Positions 18,546-30,655 of a DNA stretch of 64,000 nucleotides are shown piece by piece. The DNA is taken from assembly GCF_900112375.1 (NCBI RefSeq), contig NZ_FOLS01000012.1:1-64000 (forward strand), given 5' to 3'. Numbering within the stretch: position 1 is the first letter of the stretch; every line of letters starts with the position of its first letter. Below the pieces are notes generated by a model that worked only from the letters and a program-made list of their open reading frames with translations, was not told the DNA's origin and searched no databases. This DNA comes from Pseudomonas citronellolis (GTDB lineage Bacteria > Pseudomonadota > Gammaproteobacteria > Pseudomonadales > Pseudomonadaceae). The position numbers were made by a program, and so were the translations under genes.

Positions 18546-19793
18546 ATGAAGTCGAGAGAAATGAAGATCGCCGCCGCCGTGCTGTTCCTGCTGGCGCTGG
18601 GCGGCGCCGCCACGCTGTTGCCGGGCGGGGCCGCGCAGGCGCCGGAAGGGCATGGCGAGGCGGCCGCGCACCAGGATGGCGAACACCACGGCGAAAGCGC
18701 CGCCAAGGCCCATGGCGAGGCCGCTGGCCATGGCGACGACGAGCACCACGCCGATAGCGAAGAACACGGCGAGGAAGACGCCGGCCTGCGCCTGAGCGAC
18801 GAGCAGTTGCGCGTCGCCGGCGTGGAGCTGGAGCACGCCGCGCCGGCCGAGTTGTCCGCGCGCCTGAGCCTGCCCGGCGAGATCGCCTTCGACGCCGACC
18901 GCACCGCGCACCTGGTGCCGCGCGTGGCCGGGGTGGTGCAGCAGGTGGCGGCCGAACTGGGCCAGGCGGTGAAGCGCGGCGAGCTGCTGGCGGTGATCGC
19001 CAGCCCGCAGCTGTCCGACCTGCGCAGCGAACTGGCGGCGGCGCAGCGGCGCCTCGAACTGGCGCGGGTGACCTACGAGCGCGAGCGCCAGCTGTGGCAG
19101 GAGAAGGTCTCCGCCGAGCAGGACTACCTGCAGGCGCGCCAGGCCCGGCAGGAAGCCGAGATCGCCCTGGCCAACGCCCGGCAGAAGCTCGGCGCCCTGG
19201 GCGCCGGCGGCGGCGATCGCTACGAGCTGCGCGCGCCCTTCGACGGCGTGGTGGTGGAGAAGCACCTGGTGCGCGGCGAGGTGGTGGACGAGAACACCGC
19301 CGCCTTCACCCTTTCCGACCTGTCGCGGGTCTGGGCCACCTTCGCCGTGGCGCCGCGCGACCTGGCCTGGGTGCAGCTGGGCAAGGCGGCGCAGGTCGAG
19401 GCCACGGACCTGGGCATGAGCGCCGGGGGCCGCGTCGCCCAGGTCGGCAACCTGCTGGGCGAGCAGTCGCGCATGGCCAGCGCGCGGGTGGTGGTGGAGA
19501 ACCCCGGCGGCGCCTGGCGGCCGGGCCTGCCGGTGCAGGTGACGCTGGCCGGCGCGCCGCGCGCTGCGGCGGTCAGCGTGGCGGAGGCGGCCATCCAGCG
19601 CGTGGAGGAGCAGGACGTGGTGTTCGTCCGCCGCGACGGCGCCTTCGTCGCCCAGCCGGTGCGCCTGGGCGCGCGCGGCCAGGGCCGGGTGGAGGTGCTG
19701 CAGGGCCTGGCCGCCGGCGAGCAGGTCGCCGCCGCCGGCAGCTTCGTCCTCAAGTCGGAGCTGGGCAAGGCCAGCGCCGAGCACGCCCACTGA
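18546..19793 (+). CDS. czcB: CzcB-type membrane-fusion protein
   Basis: Periplasmic adaptor linking CzcA to CzcC. 415 residues: N-terminal signal/anchor (about 7-27), a His/Glu/Gly-rich segment (about 33-76; repeated HGE, HGEAA, EHH) typical of metal-binding CzcB N-termini, then barrel-sandwich, alpha-hairpin (LRSELAAAQRRLELARVTYE) and beta-barrel domains, ending SAEHAH. Sixteen bases separate it from czcA. Family knowledge: the fusion protein may collect periplasmic metal and pass it to the RND pump. Confidence 0.93.
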   Translation: MKSREMKIAAAVLFLLALGGAATLLPGGAAQAPEGHGEAAAHQDGEHHGESAAKAHGEAAGHGDDEHHADSEEHGEEDAGLRLSDEQLRVAGVELEHAAPAELSARLSLPGEIAFDADRTAHLVPRVAGVVQQVAAELGQAVKRGELLAVIASPQLSDLRSELAAAQRRLELARVTYERERQLWQEKVSAEQDYLQARQARQEAEIALANARQKLGALGAGGGDRYELRAPFDGVVVEKHLVRGEVVDENTAAFTLSDLSRVWATFAVAPRDLAWVQLGKAAQVEATDLGMSAGGRVAQVGNLLGEQSRMASARVVVENPGGAWRPGLPVQVTLAGAPRAAAVSVAEAAIQRVEEQDVVFVRRDGAFVAQPVRLGARGQGRVEVLQGLAAGEQVAAAGSFVLKSELGKASAEHAH

Positions 19794-22940
<3,147 letters not shown>

Positions 22941-22950
22941 GCGGGACGTA

Positions 22951-22976
22951 AAAAAAGGCGCCCGCGGGGGGCGCCT
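22951..22976 (-). terminator. Hairpin after czcA, oriented as a minus-strand terminator
   Basis: AGGCGCCC (22956-22963) pairs with GGGCGCCT (22969-22976). The A-run at 22950-22956 becomes a T-run only on the minus strand, so it would best stop leftward transcription from the porin side before it reaches czcA. It could also stabilise the czcA transcript end. Confidence 0.6.
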
Positions 22977-23128
22977 CAGGGGCCGTCCCTCACCAAAGGA
23001 GCTTTCGCTGCCGGGACGGCCGTCAGTTCACACAAGTGGGGCTGACGGGGGTTATTGGAACCTGTCGTCGGTAACAGGATGCTGAGGTGGGGATGACGAT
23101 TTTGATAGGGAGGGGGTTGGGCTTTTGT

Positions 23129-23418
23129 GTAGGAGCGAGCTTGCTCGCGAACGGAGTTCCCCGGTTGCAACGGAGCCTTGGATTGACTCCGTTCCCTCTC
23201 CCCAGCCCTCTCCCTGAAGGGAGAGGGGGCTAGTTCGTGCCGAGAGGCGGTGTGGTTTCATCCTGATACCCGTGGAGTAGCCGGCTAACGCCGAAATACC
23301 CGAGCACACCGAACGGTCCCCTCTCCCTTCAGGGAGAGGGTTAGGGAGAGGGCGCTCTTCAGGCCAAGCACCGAAGCCACCAGGAAACACTGTTCGCGAG
23401 CAAGCTCGCTCCTACGAA
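23129..23418. repeat. Composite ~290 bp repeat, copy 1
   Basis: Starts GTAGGAGCGAGCTTGCTCGC and ends with its inverse TTCGCGAGCAAGCTCGCTCC. Between are two CCCTCTCC...GGGAGAGG palindromes (23191-23232 and 23318-23355) and shared spacer text (TAGCCGGCTAACGCC, GGCGCTCTTCAGGCCA). The same layout and spacer words recur at 45000-45305 and, inverted, at 29928-30108. No coding content in 22941-23479. Confidence 0.75.
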
Positions 23419-23441
23419 AAGCAAAACCACGCCCGCAAACG

Positions 23442-23464
23442 AAAAAGGCCCCCGCAGGGGCCTT
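23442..23464 (-). terminator. Rho-independent terminator of the OprD-type porin gene
   Basis: On the minus strand AAGGCCCC / GGGGCCTT (arms 23445-23452 and 23457-23464) with a TGCG loop is followed by a T-run, 15 bases past the porin stop. Confidence 0.85.
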
Positions 23465-23479
23465 CTCCACACACGAACC

Positions 23480-24805
23480 TCAAAGCACCCGCAACGGGTA
23501 CTCGACGATCAGCCGCACCTCATCCAGGTCCGACTCGAAGGCCGTGGCCCGCGTCGTCGCCTGGCGCAGGCGGAAGGACAGGTCCTTCAGGTTGCCGTTC
23601 TGCACCACGTACTTCGCCTCGACGTCGCGCTCCCAGCGCTTCTGGTCGGTCAATGGATCGCCATTCCCGTCGCGGCGCATGTAGACCGCGTTGGCGTGGC
23701 TGTAGTCGGCGTCGCTGCCGCGGGCGTAGCGGGTCATGAAACTCAGGCCAGGGATGCCGTAGGCCTGCATGTCGAGGTCGTAGCGGAGCATCCAGGAGCG
23801 CTCCTTCGGCGAGTTGAAGTCGGTGTACTGGATGGAGTTGTCCAGGTAGATCGAGTCCGACTGGCGCAGGTAGTCGAAGTCGTTATTGCCGTTGTTGCGC
23901 TGGTGGCTCAGGGCCAGGGTGTGGGCGCCGAAGCGCACGCCGAGCTTGCCGCTCCAGATGTTGGTGTTGAACTCGCCGAGCAGCTCGCGGCCGCCGTCGT
24001 CCACCGACTTGTAGTAGGTGAAGCCGCCGATCAGGTCCAGGCCGTCGGCCAGTGGATAGGTCGCCGAAGTAGCCGCGTAGTACTGCTTCCAGGTGTCCTT
24101 CAGGCGGCTGCCGTAGAGGCTCACGCTGACCTCCTCGGTGAGCGCGTAGTCGCCGCCCAGGTAGGCGACCCAGGGGGCGTCGACGGGGCCTGCGTAGAAG
24201 GTCGAGAAGCCTTCGCTCATCTTGCGGTCGTTGGGCTGGCTCATCGAATGCAGGCGCCCGGCCTGCAGGTCCAGGCCCTCGATGCTGGCGTTGTTCAGGG
24301 TCACGCCGCGGAAGGATTCGGGCAGCAGGCGCGAGTCGCCGTAGTGCACCACCGGCGTCTGCGGGAACACGTCGCCGATCCTCACCTCGGTGTCGAACAG
24401 GCGCAGCCTGGCGGCGCCGCCGGCCTTGGCGTATTCGTCCTGGGTGCGGCCCCGGGCGTCCACCGGCAGCACGTCGAAGGAACTGTGCCCGCCGTTGCGG
24501 CCGTCGCCGCTGTCCAGCTGGATGCCGAGCATGGCGAAGGCGTCGACGCCGAAGCCCACCGTGCCCCGGGTGTAGCCGGACTGGTAGCGGGCGAAGAGGC
24601 CCTGGGCCCAGGCCTCGGAGTAGCCGTTGCCCTTGGGGCTGGACTGGCCGTGGCGGTCGTCGCGGTTGAAGTAGAAGTTGCGGTTGAGGATGTCCAGGCG
24701 CTGGCCTTCGAGGAAGCCTTCGGCGCTCTCCTCGGCGCCGGCCAGGGGGCTGGCCAGCCCGGCGGCGAGCAGGGAGAGGGCCAGGGGAATGTGCCGCTGT
24801 GTCAT
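23480..24805 (-). CDS. OprD-family outer-membrane porin
   Basis: A 441-residue beta-barrel substrate-specific porin. Signal peptide about 1-24 (ending LAGA), then the OprD-family start GFLEGQRLDILNRNFYFNRD and repeated aromatic beta-strands through the final EVRLIVEYPLRVL, which ends near the barrel C-terminus. I start at ATG 24805 with GGAG six bases upstream; in-frame ATGs 4 and 15 codons earlier are less likely. Members take up amino acids, aromatic acids or other small organics; the substrate is unknown. A monocistronic unit with its own terminator, upstream of an oppositely oriented dicarboxylate-type transporter. ErsA and CzcR regulate oprD in P. aeruginosa, but this paralogue need not be the target. 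Confidence 0.9.
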   Translation of the reverse strand: MTQRHIPLALSLLAAGLASPLAGAEESAEGFLEGQRLDILNRNFYFNRDDRHGQSSPKGNGYSEAWAQGLFARYQSGYTRGTVGFGVDAFAMLGIQLDSGDGRNGGHSSFDVLPVDARGRTQDEYAKAGGAARLRLFDTEVRIGDVFPQTPVVHYGDSRLLPESFRGVTLNNASIEGLDLQAGRLHSMSQPNDRKMSEGFSTFYAGPVDAPWVAYLGGDYALTEEVSVSLYGSRLKDTWKQYYAATSATYPLADGLDLIGGFTYYKSVDDGGRELLGEFNTNIWSGKLGVRFGAHTLALSHQRNNGNNDFDYLRQSDSIYLDNSIQYTDFNSPKERSWMLRYDLDMQAYGIPGLSFMTRYARGSDADYSHANAVYMRRDGNGDPLTDQKRWERDVEAKYVVQNGNLKDLSFRLRQATTRATAFESDLDEVRLIVEYPLRVL

Positions 24806-25099
24806 CGATCGCTCCATGGGTGTTGGGCGGCTGCCGGAGAGGCGCCGCATCGTTGTTGTGCACCCGCAGCGGCTGGGAGCCGCGCGCAGGCAGGCTCCAT
24901 CCTGATGACGGCGGAATGACGCGGAGATGAGGCGGACATGACAATTCCGTCAGCCGGCGAACGGCGGACGAAGACGGCAACGGCACGAAGGATGGGGAAG
25001 GCGGGGAGACCATTATCCCCCCGGTGCCTGCGCGTCCGGGGGTGTGGACGGGGCACCGAGGCTTTGCGGCAGGAGCCGCCCTGCGAGGGGAAGGTAATC

Positions 25100-25122
25100 G
25101 ACCTTGTCTTGTGGACAAGGTC
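25100..25122. other. Perfect 9-bp inverted repeat in the porin-MFS gap
   Basis: GACCTTGTC (25100-25108) and GACAAGGTC (25114-25122) with a 5-base loop lie in the 629-base gap 24806-25434. No T-run follows, so it is either an operator or an RNA stem. The rest of the gap has a -10-like TATACT at 25313-25318 and an AACAACA run at 25406-25412 before the MFS start (possible Hfq/Crc site). No gene is supported in the gap. Confidence 0.5.
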
Positions 25123-25434
25123 GGACCCTGCGGCCCACCGAGGGGTACCTGACAAGTAGTCCCGGCAGGCACGCGTGGGTGGCGAAACGATAGAAGCTGG
25201 CCTTGTGCCGGTCAATCGGAAATGCCGAACGGACGTTCGATATTCGCCCTTTCAATGGGGAGCGGCCCGTCGATCGGCAGGATTTATCGTTAGCTGGCTA
25301 TCGGCATGGGGCTATACTCCTGTAACAGATTGTGTCGGCAAGCCGCCCGAGGGCGGCCTGCCGCACCTCGTCCGGTGGCGACAGGGACGGCCGCCGTACA
25401 ACGCCAACAACAGTGTCATCGACGAGAGAGCCCC

Positions 25435-26736
25435 ATGAACGCACCCGCTCCGCACTACACTGCCGAAGAACGCACCCGACGCATCTTCGCCATCGTCGGC
25501 GCCTCCTCCGGCAACCTGGTGGAATGGTTCGACTTCTACGTCTACGCCTTCACCGCCATCTACTTCGCCCACGCCTTCTTCCCCTCGGGCAACCCCACGG
25601 TGCAGTTGCTCAACACCGCCGGAGTGTTCGCCGCCGGCTTCCTGATGCGCCCCATCGGCGGCTGGATGTTCGGCCGCATCGCCGACAAGAAGGGCCGCAA
25701 GACGGCGATGATGATCTCGGTGCTGATGATGTGCGGCGGCTCCCTGGCGATCGCCGTGATGCCCACCTACGAGACCATCGGCGTGCTGGCGCCGGCGGCG
25801 CTGCTGCTGGCGCGGCTGTTCCAGGGCCTGTCGGTGGGCGGCGAGTACGGCACCAGCGCCACCTACATGAGCGAGGTGGCGCTCAAGGGCCAGCGCGGCT
25901 TCTTCGCCTCCTTCCAGTACGTGACGCTGATCGGCGGCCAGCTGCTGGCGGTGCTGGTAGTGGTGATCCTGCAGCAGCTGCTGAGCAACGAGGAGCTGCG
26001 CGCCTGGGGCTGGCGGATTCCCTTCGTGGTCGGCGCCATCACCGCGGTGATCGCCTTCTACCTGCGCCGTTCGCTGAGCGAGACGGCCAAGGACGAGAAC
26101 CTGCACCGCGCCGAGTCCGGCACCCTCACCGAGCTGTTCGCCCACCACAAGCGCGCCTTCTTCACCGTGCTCGGCTTCACCGCCGGCGGCTCGCTGATCT
26201 TCTACACCTTCACCACCTACATGCAGAAGTACCTGGTCAACACCGTGGGCATGGACGCCAAGGTGGCCAGCGGCGTGATGACCTTCGCGCTGTTCGTCTA
26301 CATGTGCATGCAGCCGCTGTTCGGCGCCCTCTCCGACCGCATCGGGCGCAAGACCTCGATGCTCTGGTTCGGCCTGCTGGGCATGCTCTGCACCTGGCCG
26401 ATCCTCTCCGCGCTCAAGACCACCACCAGCCCCTACATGGCCTTCGTGCTGATCATCGTGGCCATGGCCATCGTCAGCCTGTACACCTCCATCAGCGGGC
26501 TGATCAAGGCCGAGATGTTCCCGCCGCAGATCCGCGCCCTGGGCGTGGGCCTGTCCTACGCGGTGGGCAACGCCATCTTCGGCGGCTCGGCGGAATACGC
26601 GGCCCTGGGCCTGAAGAGCCTCGGCGTGGAGTCGTACTTCTACATCTACGTCTCGGTGATGTGCGGCGTGGCGCTGGTGGTCTGCCTGCTGCTGCCGGAC
26701 CTGCGCAAGGTCAGCTACCTCAACGACGAGGACTGA
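25435..26736 (+). CDS. MFS dicarboxylate symporter (KgtP / metabolite:H+ symporter family)
   Basis: Inner-membrane proton symporter of 433 residues and 12 membrane segments. Family marks are [14 protein letters not shown] near residues 24-37, the loop-2 motif [10 protein letters not shown] and [19 protein letters not shown]. This is the pattern of alpha-ketoglutarate / C5-dicarboxylate permeases such as KgtP and P. aeruginosa PA5530. Start at ATG 25435 ([20 protein letters not shown]) with GAGAG upstream. Transcribed away from the porin, with which it might share a substrate. Confidence 0.88.
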   Translation: MNAPAPHYTAEERTRRIFAIVGASSGNLVEWFDFYVYAFTAIYFAHAFFPSGNPTVQLLNTAGVFAAGFLMRPIGGWMFGRIADKKGRKTAMMISVLMMCGGSLAIAVMPTYETIGVLAPAALLLARLFQGLSVGGEYGTSATYMSEVALKGQRGFFASFQYVTLIGGQLLAVLVVVILQQLLSNEELRAWGWRIPFVVGAITAVIAFYLRRSLSETAKDENLHRAESGTLTELFAHHKRAFFTVLGFTAGGSLIFYTFTTYMQKYLVNTVGMDAKVASGVMTFALFVYMCMQPLFGALSDRIGRKTSMLWFGLLGMLCTWPILSALKTTTSPYMAFVLIIVAMAIVSLYTSISGLIKAEMFPPQIRALGVGLSYAVGNAIFGGSAEYAALGLKSLGVESYFYIYVSVMCGVALVVCLLLPDLRKVSYLNDED

Positions 26737-26757
26737 CGGTGCGCGGGCGGTGGAGGC

Positions 26758-28236
26758 TCAGTCCTCCACCTTGCCGCGCAGGCGGCTGTTGGGCAGCGCC
26801 AGGGCGATGAGCAACGCCAGCACGCCGACGCCGGCGTTGACCAGGAACAGCCGGCGGAACACCTCGTCCAGCAGCAGGCGGCGGTCCTCGTGGCCGGGGC
26901 CGGCGAGGCTGGCGAGCAGTTCGTTGGCGGAGATGCCGTGGCCGAAGCCCTCCCCGGCCGCCAGCGGCTGCAGCATGGCCAGGAGGATCGCCGACATCAG
27001 GGCGACGCCCACCGCCCCGCCGAGGGAGCGGAACAGCGTGGTGTTGCTGGTGGCGACGCCCAGGTGGCGATGCTCCACGGCGCTCTGCGCGGCCACCAGG
27101 CTGGTGGGGAACTGGGTGCCGGCGGCGGTGCCGCAGAGCAGCATGAACAGCCCCGACAGCCAGAAGCTGGACGGCGTGGTCAGGGCCAGGCCGGCCACCG
27201 CGCAGGGCAGCAGCAGCGCGCCGGCGACTATCTGCGGCTTGTAGCGGCCCAGGATGGTGGTCAGGCGCCCGCAGCAGTAGGCGCCGATCGGCACGCCCAT
27301 GGCCAGCGGCAGCATGTGCAGCGCGGCGCTGTCGGCGCCGGCGCCGGTTACCGACTGGAAGCGCAGCGGCACCAGCACCGACAGCGAGATGATCTGGAAG
27401 CTGGCGAAGAAGCCGACCATCCAGCTCAGCGTCGCCGCGCGGATGGCGAACAGCTGCATGGGCACCAGCGGTTCGGCGGCGCGGCGCTCCTGCAGGACGA
27501 ACAGCACCAGCAGCACCAGGGCCGCGGCGAACAGCCCGAGCAATTGCGCATCGCGCCAGTCGGCGCCCTGGCCGACTTCGGTGATGGCCAGCAGCAGGCT
27601 GCCGAGGCCTGCGATCATCAGCAGCGTGCCCAGGTAGTCGATGCGCGGCCGCCGGCCCGGCACCGGCAGGCCCACCAGGGTGCGCCGCGACACCGCGAAG
27701 GCCACCAGGCCCACCGGCAGGTTGATCAGGAACACCCAGCGCCAGGACAGGTATTCGGTGAGCAGCCCGCCCAGCACGGGGCCGGCGATGCTCGCCACCG
27801 CGTACATGCTGCTGAAGTAGCCCTGGTAGCGGCCGCGTTCGCGCGGCGGGACTATGTCGCCGATGATCGCCTGGCTCACCGACATCAGCCCGCCGGCGCC
27901 CACGCCCTGCAGCACCCGCGCCAGCACCAGCTGCTCCATGCTCTGGGCCAGGCCGCAGAGCAGCGAGGCGAAGGTGAACAGCGCGGTGGCGAAGAGCATC
28001 AGCCGGCGCCGCCCGTAGAGGTCGCCGAGCTTGCCGTAGATGGGCATGGAGATGGTCATGGCGACCATGTAGCCGGAGATCACCCAGGCCAGCAGGTCGA
28101 AGTTGGCGAAACCGGCGGAGATGGCGGGCAGCGAGACGGCGACGATGGTCTGGTCGAGCGCGCCGAGGAAGATCGCCAGCATCAGCCCGATGAGGATGGT
28201 GCGCACCGGCGGACGCGGGTGGCTCAGGGTATTCAA
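26758..28236 (-). CDS. MFS multidrug exporter, DHA2 (EmrB/QacA) family
   Basis: A 492-residue inner-membrane drug:H+ antiporter with 13-14 hydrophobic segments. Motif A is GKLGDLYGRRR, motif C-like GPVLGGLLTEYLSWRWVFLINLPVG, and the N-terminal FLGALDQTIVAVSLPAI is typical of DHA2 proteins. The start is uncertain: TTG 28236 (MNTLSHPRPPVRTI) has a strong AGGGGG upstream; GTG at 28206 is the alternative. It is convergent with the KgtP-like gene (21 bases) and divergent from the CFA synthase gene. No adaptor or outer-membrane partner is adjacent. Confidence 0.9.
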   Translation of the reverse strand: MNTLSHPRPPVRTILIGLMLAIFLGALDQTIVAVSLPAISAGFANFDLLAWVISGYMVAMTISMPIYGKLGDLYGRRRLMLFATALFTFASLLCGLAQSMEQLVLARVLQGVGAGGLMSVSQAIIGDIVPPRERGRYQGYFSSMYAVASIAGPVLGGLLTEYLSWRWVFLINLPVGLVAFAVSRRTLVGLPVPGRRPRIDYLGTLLMIAGLGSLLLAITEVGQGADWRDAQLLGLFAAALVLLVLFVLQERRAAEPLVPMQLFAIRAATLSWMVGFFASFQIISLSVLVPLRFQSVTGAGADSAALHMLPLAMGVPIGAYCCGRLTTILGRYKPQIVAGALLLPCAVAGLALTTPSSFWLSGLFMLLCGTAAGTQFPTSLVAAQSAVEHRHLGVATSNTTLFRSLGGAVGVALMSAILLAMLQPLAAGEGFGHGISANELLASLAGPGHEDRRLLLDEVFRRLFLVNAGVGVLALLIALALPNSRLRGKVED

Positions 28237-28514
28237 GCAACCCCCTTGAAGACGAGCGGATTGAATGGGACGGGATGGATGCTTAGCAGTCTAACGGATT
28301 GTGCCTGCGGCGCGCTGCCGCACTTTTGCAATCCGGTAAAGGCTCTATCTCGATATGGACACGCTGACTGTCAGAAATCTCCTGCTACGCTTTTGCAGCG
28401 CTCCGTTCGCACCTGCCGCCGAATCCACCGATAGACGAAGGGCGGGAACACCCATAGGCGAAGGCTATGAGGGTCCTGTTCTATAGTTTTTCTGTTCGTG
28501 ACCAGGAGGAATGC

Positions 28515-29699
28515 ATGAAAGCCAACCTGCCCTCTGAGTTGCTGTCCCTGCAATTGCCGTTGCGCATCCGTATCGGCGATGTCCAGGCCTTCGACCTCGG
28601 CCCGGACCCGCAGGTGACGCTGATCGTCCGCGATCCGACGCTGCTGGCCGAGATCACCCAGCCCAGCCTGGACGCCCTCGGCCGCGCCTACGTCGAGAAG
28701 CGCATGGATATCGAGGGGCCGATCGGCGACGTCATCGCCATGGGCGATGCCCTGAGCGAGGCCCTGGGCGTCGACGACGGCCCCGCCGACTTCGTCCGCG
28801 AAAGCCACGACAAGCGCACCGACGCCGAAGCCATCCACTACCACTACGACCTCTCCAACGACTTCTACAAGCTCTGGCTGGACCCGGAGATGGTCTATTC
28901 CTGCGCCTACTACGAGACCGGCACGGAAGACCTGGCCACCGCCCAGCTGGCCAAGTTGCGCCACCTGTGCCGCAAGCTGCGCCTGAAGCCCGGCGAGCGT
29001 CTGCTCGACGTCGGTTGCGGCTGGGGCGGCCTGGCCCGCCTGGCGGCGCGCGAGTTCGGCGCCGAGGTCTACGGCATCACCCTCAGCGAAGAGCAGCTCA
29101 AGCTCGGCCGCGAACGGGTCAAGGCCGAGGGCCTGGAAGGCAAGGTGAAGCTGGAATTGCTGGACTACCGCGACCTGCCGCGCGACGGCCGTTTCGACAA
29201 GGTGGTCAGCGTGGGCATGTTCGAGCACGTCGGCCATGCCAACCTGGGCCTCTACTTCCAGCAGCTGTACGACGCGGTGCGTCCGGGCGGCCTGGTGATG
29301 AACCACGGCATCACCGCTCGCTACACCGACGGCCGCCCGGTGGGCCGCGGCGCCGGCGACTTCATCGACCGCTACGTGTTCCCCCACGGTGAACTGCCGC
29401 ACCTGTCCCTGGCGGTGGCGCGCATGAGCGAGGCGGGCCTGGAAGTGGTCGACGTCGAGGGCCTGCGCCTGCACTACGCGCGCACCCTGGACTTCTGGAG
29501 CGCCAGCCTGGAAGCGAAACTGGCCGAGGCCGCCAAGCTGGTGCCGGAGCAGGCACTGCGCATCTGGCGTCTGTACCTGGCCGGCTGCGCCTACGGCTTC
29601 AAGAAGGGCTGGATCAATCTGCACCAGATCCTGGCGAGCAAGCCGCACGCGGACGGCAGCCACGAGGTGCCGTGGAGCCGGGGGGATATCTACGCCTGA
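28515..29699 (+). CDS. cfa: Cyclopropane-fatty-acyl-phospholipid synthase
   Basis: SAM-dependent methyltransferase adding a methylene bridge to unsaturated acyl chains of membrane phospholipids. 394 residues: N-terminal lipid-binding region, HYHYDLSNDFYKLWLD, SAM motif I LLDVGCGWGGLARLA (about 166-180), and a C-terminal substrate domain with GDFIDRYVFPHGELPHL. Start at ATG 28515 preceded by AGGAGG, not the in-frame ATG at 28467. P. aeruginosa PA5546 is the probable equivalent. No redox or photolyase partner genes of the alternative UfaA/phr clusters are adjacent. Confidence 0.92.
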   Translation: MKANLPSELLSLQLPLRIRIGDVQAFDLGPDPQVTLIVRDPTLLAEITQPSLDALGRAYVEKRMDIEGPIGDVIAMGDALSEALGVDDGPADFVRESHDKRTDAEAIHYHYDLSNDFYKLWLDPEMVYSCAYYETGTEDLATAQLAKLRHLCRKLRLKPGERLLDVGCGWGGLARLAAREFGAEVYGITLSEEQLKLGRERVKAEGLEGKVKLELLDYRDLPRDGRFDKVVSVGMFEHVGHANLGLYFQQLYDAVRPGGLVMNHGITARYTDGRPVGRGAGDFIDRYVFPHGELPHLSLAVARMSEAGLEVVDVEGLRLHYARTLDFWSASLEAKLAEAAKLVPEQALRIWRLYLAGCAYGFKKGWINLHQILASKPHADGSHEVPWSRGDIYA

Positions 29700-29712
29700 G
29701 GCGCGGCCACCT

Positions 29713-29909
29713 GTAGGAGCGGGCCCTGCCCGCGATTCGCGCGCAGGGCGCGCTCCTACATGGGCATGGTGTTGGGGGCACTCGTAGGAGCGGATCTCAT
29801 CCGCGAATCGCGCCGGAACCTCCGGCTATCGCGGACAAGGTCCGCTCCTACAGGCTCCGGCAAACACAACGCCCGTAGGATGGTGTTGAGCGAAGCGATA
29901 CCCATCGCC
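29713..29909. repeat. REP-type palindrome cluster downstream of cfa
   Basis: 29713-29760 is a GTAGGAGCGGGCCCTGCCCG unit ending in CGCGCTCCTAC; 29784-29812 a GGAGCGGATCTCATCCGCGA unit; 29828-29852 TCGCGGACAAGGTCCGCTCC; 29875-29909 a GTAGGATGG...AGCGATACCCATC unit like that at 50635. No gene in 29700-30202. Confidence 0.85.
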
Positions 29910-29927
29910 ATCACTGCCGGTGGGTTT

Positions 29928-30108
29928 GGTGCGTGCCCTGAAGAGCGCCCTCTCCCTGAAGGGATAGGGCACCGTTCGGAGTGTGCTGATGTTTCGGCGT
30001 TAGCCGGCTTGTACCGAGTACCCGGCTGACACCAAATCCTTTCTCGGCACGGACAAGCCCCCTCTCCCTTCAGGGAGAGGGCTGGGGAGAGGGAGCGGAG
30101 TCACCCCG
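29928..30108. repeat. Composite repeat, copy 3 (inverted, interior only)
   Basis: Reverse complement of the interior of the composite repeats at 23129 and 45000: CCTGAAGAGCGCCCTCTCCC, GCGTTAGCCGGCTTGTACC, then CCCTCTCCCTTCAGGGAGAG and GGGAGCGGAGTCA. The terminal GTAGGAGCGAGC arms are missing or replaced by other REP units. Confidence 0.65.
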
Positions 30109-30202
30109 AAGCACTACTGCATCCGGCATGCTCCATTCCCAAGCAACCCTGCTTCCTCTGCGGCACAATGCGCCCCCTCCAGCCCCGCCCGGATGCCCTC
30201 CC

Positions 30203-30655
30203 GTGCCCACCCTCCAGGAACTCCCCCTCACCCAAGCCCCCTGGCCCCTGCTCCTGCTCGCCGATCCCAGCCGCGACCAGATCGAACGCTACCTCCCGCA
30301 ATCCCGCCTGCTGGCGCTGGTCGAAGGCGAGGCAGTCCGCGGCGTGCTGGCGCTGACGCCGGTGAGCTGGGGCGTACTGGAAGTCACCAACCTCGCCGTG
30401 GACGAGGCCTGGCAGGGGCGTGGGCTGGGCAAGCGCCTGCTGGCCGCGGCCATCGACGCGGCGCGGGCGGCCGGGGCGTTGCGGCTGGACATCGCCACCG
30501 GCAACTCCAGCCTGGCGCAGTTGGGGCTCTACCAGCGCATGGGCTTTCGCATCTGCGCCGTGGAGAGCGATTACTTCAGCCTCAACTACCCCGAGCCCAT
30601 CGTCGAGAACGGCATCCCCTGCCGCGACCGCCTGCGCCTGAGCCTGGTGCTCTAG
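30203..30655 (+). CDS. GNAT-family N-acetyltransferase
   Basis: A 150-residue acetyl-CoA-dependent acetyltransferase. The acetyl-CoA-binding motif A is VTNLAVDEAWQGRGLGKRLL (about 69-88), followed by LRLDIATGNSSLAQLGLYQR and MGFRIC. The substrate is unknown. I prefer GTG 30203 (product starting with PTLQELPLTQ); the frame is open to ATG 30128 but the intervening Pro-rich text looks non-coding. Its TAG stop shares four bases (CTAG) with the stop of the convergent zinc-binding-protein gene. Confidence 0.8.
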   Translation: MPTLQELPLTQAPWPLLLLADPSRDQIERYLPQSRLLALVEGEAVRGVLALTPVSWGVLEVTNLAVDEAWQGRGLGKRLLAAAIDAARAAGALRLDIATGNSSLAQLGLYQRMGFRICAVESDYFSLNYPEPIVENGIPCRDRLRLSLVL